Source of the DNA: Polyangiaceae bacterium
GTDB lineage: Bacteria > Myxococcota > Polyangia > Polyangiales > Polyangiaceae
Assembly: GCA_025936205.1 (NCBI GenBank)
Contig: JAICTU010000468.1
Location: 1 to 7,101 of the forward strand
Length of the DNA: 7,101 nucleotides
Direction of reading: 5' to 3'
How positions within the stretch are numbered: position 1 is the stretch's first letter; each line of letters opens with the position of its first letter. This document shows, piece after piece, positions 5,606-7,101 of this stretch. The notes under the pieces were generated by a model. That model ran no database searches and had not been told where the DNA came from. It saw only the letters and a list, made by a program, of their open reading frames with translations. Made by a program: the position numbers and the translations under genes.

Positions 5606-7101
5606 TCAGCCAGCTTTGGCGCGCAAGCGGCTGGACCAGAGCGTGACGCGGTCGCGACCCGTGCGCTTGGACGTGTAGAGCGCGTCGTCGGTGGCCTTGA
5701 ACAGGCTCTCCCAGTCGCTGCCTGCTTCGGGAAAGGTCGCCACGCCGACCGAACAGGTCACTCGCACCACACCGACCTGGCTCACGAACGAGGAGCGCCC
5801 CAGCTCCGCTCGGATGCGCTCAGCGAGCAACTCGGCGCCCTCCAGGTCCGTCTCCTCGCACACCACCACGAACTCTTCTCCGCCGAAGCGCCCGACCGTG
5901 TCGGTCTCGCGCTTGGTGCGCTTCAGCACATCGGCGAAGCCGCGGATCACCTGATCGCCGACGTCGTGGCCGTAGGTGTCGTTGATCTGCTTGAAGTGAT
6001 CGAGATCGCAGATCAGCACGGCCAGTGATTTTTGGAAGCGCTGGGCCGAGCGCAGCTTCTGGCGCGCGACCTCGGTGGCCGTGCGTTTGTTGAGCAGCCC
6101 GGTCAAACCGTCGGTGGTGGCGAGCTCCTCCAGGCGCTTCACCATGCGAGCGTTGGCGAGCGACACGGCGATGTGGCCCGCGAGCACCTGCAAGATCAGG
6201 CGCGCCTCCGCGCCGAAGCCGCCGGGCTCCGTCGAGCCGAGCACCAGCGTGCCGAGCACGTCACGGTGCTGCAGCAACGGCAGCACCAGCAGCGACGGCA
6301 GCCGCGGAGCCTGCAGCTGGCGCGTGAACAGCACCTGCACGGCGGCGTCGCATTCGCCGCGGTACGGCAGCGGATGGCGATTGGCCACGACCATGCCGAC
6401 CAGTCCGCTCTGGTCGCGGAAGGTCTTACCGACGAGGTCGTCCGCGCCATCGCCGCTGACCGCACAGATCTCGTGCTCGTTGCCCGCGCGCAGCAACGTC
6501 ACCGCCGCAAACTGGAACGCCGCAAAGTCGCGTGCGCTCGCCACGCCGGCCTCGATCACCTGCACCTCGGTGCGGGCTTCGTTCAGGCGCTCGACGGCGC
6601 GATACAGCTTGCTCTGTTCGACCTTCGCGCGCTCGAGCTGCAGGAACGCCCGCTCGTTGGCGATGATGCGCCGGACCAGACAGGCCGTCTCCTCCAGCAG
6701 CTCGATCTCGGCGGCGTTCAGCGCCCGGCCCTCCGCGCGATCGAAGGCCAGCACGCCGCGCGCGCGGCCATCTTCCGTGACGGCGAGAGCGCCGGCATGC
6801 GCGACCACCGGGGAGCGGTGGTAGTAGGGCAAAGGCCGCGTCAGCGAGCCGCCCACCAGCTCCACCAGTTGATCACTCTCCAGCGCCGCAGCCAGGATCC
6901 CCTCGCGCGCGCTGAGCGGGCGCTGCACGATCTGAGCTTCGCTGCTCGACACTCCGCGCAGCTGCAGCCAGGCACCGGTCTCGTCGAGCCACCACAAGAG
7001 CACGCTGCGGCAGCCCAGGGCTCCGCGGCACACCGAGAGGCACGAGCGGAGCGCCGCATGGATCTCTTCGATACTGGAGTGGATCAAGCCGGTCTCGCGC
7101 G
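5606..7101 (-). CDS. GAF-GAF-GGDEF diguanylate cyclase, 5' partial
   Basis: The reading frame is open to the window edge, so the N-terminus is missing. The first possible start inside is TTG 7087, which gives 493 residues and is probably internal; numbering below uses it. A first GAF-like domain (about 5-145) is joined by a charged helix (about 145-172, likely coiled coil) to a second GAF-like domain (about 175-315). A complete GGDEF domain follows (about 323-485), beginning TTDGLTGLLNKR. Catalytic features are the metal-binding Asp361 in CDLDHFKQINDTYGHD and the active-site GGEEF at 402-406, so it should make cyclic di-GMP from two GTP. RETD at 393-396, five residues before GGEEF, is a canonical RxxD inhibitory site for product feedback. 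GAF domains generally bind small ligands or cofactors, or mediate dimerisation; the ligand is unknown here, and no cofactor residue can be named. No membrane span is visible in the part present. The gene converges on the kinase with 8 bp between stops. Confidence 0.92.
   Translation of the reverse strand, partial: RETGLIHSSIEEIHAALRSCLSVCRGALGCRSVLLWWLDETGAWLQLRGVSSSEAQIVQRPLSAREGILAAALESDQLVELVGGSLTRPLPYYHRSPVVAHAGALAVTEDGRARGVLAFDRAEGRALNAAEIELLEETACLVRRIIANERAFLQLERAKVEQSKLYRAVERLNEARTEVQVIEAGVASARDFAAFQFAAVTLLRAGNEHEICAVSGDGADDLVGKTFRDQSGLVGMVVANRHPLPYRGECDAAVQVLFTRQLQAPRLPSLLVLPLLQHRDVLGTLVLGSTEPGGFGAEARLILQVLAGHIAVSLANARMVKRLEELATTDGLTGLLNKRTATEVARQKLRSAQRFQKSLAVLICDLDHFKQINDTYGHDVGDQVIRGFADVLKRTKRETDTVGRFGGEEFVVVCEETDLEGAELLAERIRAELGRSSFVSQVGVVRVTCSVGVATFPEAGSDWESLFKATDDALYTSKRTGRDRVTLWSSRLRAKAG

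Noticed and set aside
2993..6028. A 1011-residue plus-strand open frame overlapping the kinase and the end of the cyclase gene
   Set aside because: It is a shadow of the kinase gene in another frame: Arg/Ala/Gly-rich with no domain, while the competing frame contains every kinase motif. Long spurious frames are normal at this GC content.

Overview
The window is GC-rich throughout, and its coding regions have strongly GC-biased third codon positions. It carries a membrane-anchored Hanks-type Ser/Thr kinase with a large extra C-terminal region, a GAF-GAF-GGDEF diguanylate cyclase, and secreted envelope proteins. This combination points to a myxobacterium (Myxococcota, probably a Polyangiales-like lineage). 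That assignment is inference from gene content and composition, because there is no rRNA or other phylogenetic marker. I see no CRISPR array, tRNA, rRNA, insertion sequence, phage gene or plasmid function; this looks like ordinary chromosome.

Layout from left to right. Positions 1-28 are a perfect 28-bp palindrome, possibly a terminator. It is followed by a doubtful minus-strand 73-residue ORF (76-297) and an intergenic stretch (298-463) with nested inverted repeats and a promoter candidate. A rhodanese-domain lipoprotein (464-943, plus strand) faces a secreted alpha/beta hydrolase (975-2087, minus) with 31 bp between their stops. Upstream of the hydrolase, on the same strand, is a glutathione S-transferase-like gene (2204 to about 2860). 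A roughly 250-bp divergent region separates it from a transmembrane Ser/Thr kinase (3111-5597, plus). The kinase converges, with only 8 bp between stop codons, on a 5'-truncated GAF-GAF-GGDEF diguanylate cyclase (5606-7101, minus).

The genes are not an obvious operon: strands alternate and both convergent junctions are tight. Two products are predicted to be exported (lipoprotein rhodanese and secreted hydrolase), and the kinase has an extracytoplasmic tail, so envelope biology is a loose common theme. The kinase and the diguanylate cyclase are both signalling proteins, but their adjacency alone does not show a functional link.

The most notable points are two. One is the kinase architecture: a cytoplasmic kinase, about five membrane helices, a Pro/Ala-rich stalk and a four-cysteine C-terminal region. 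The other is an ATACT element recurring 6-7 nt before the start codons chosen for three different genes, which would fit leaderless or near-leaderless transcripts. I did not find a clearly undescribed multi-gene system.
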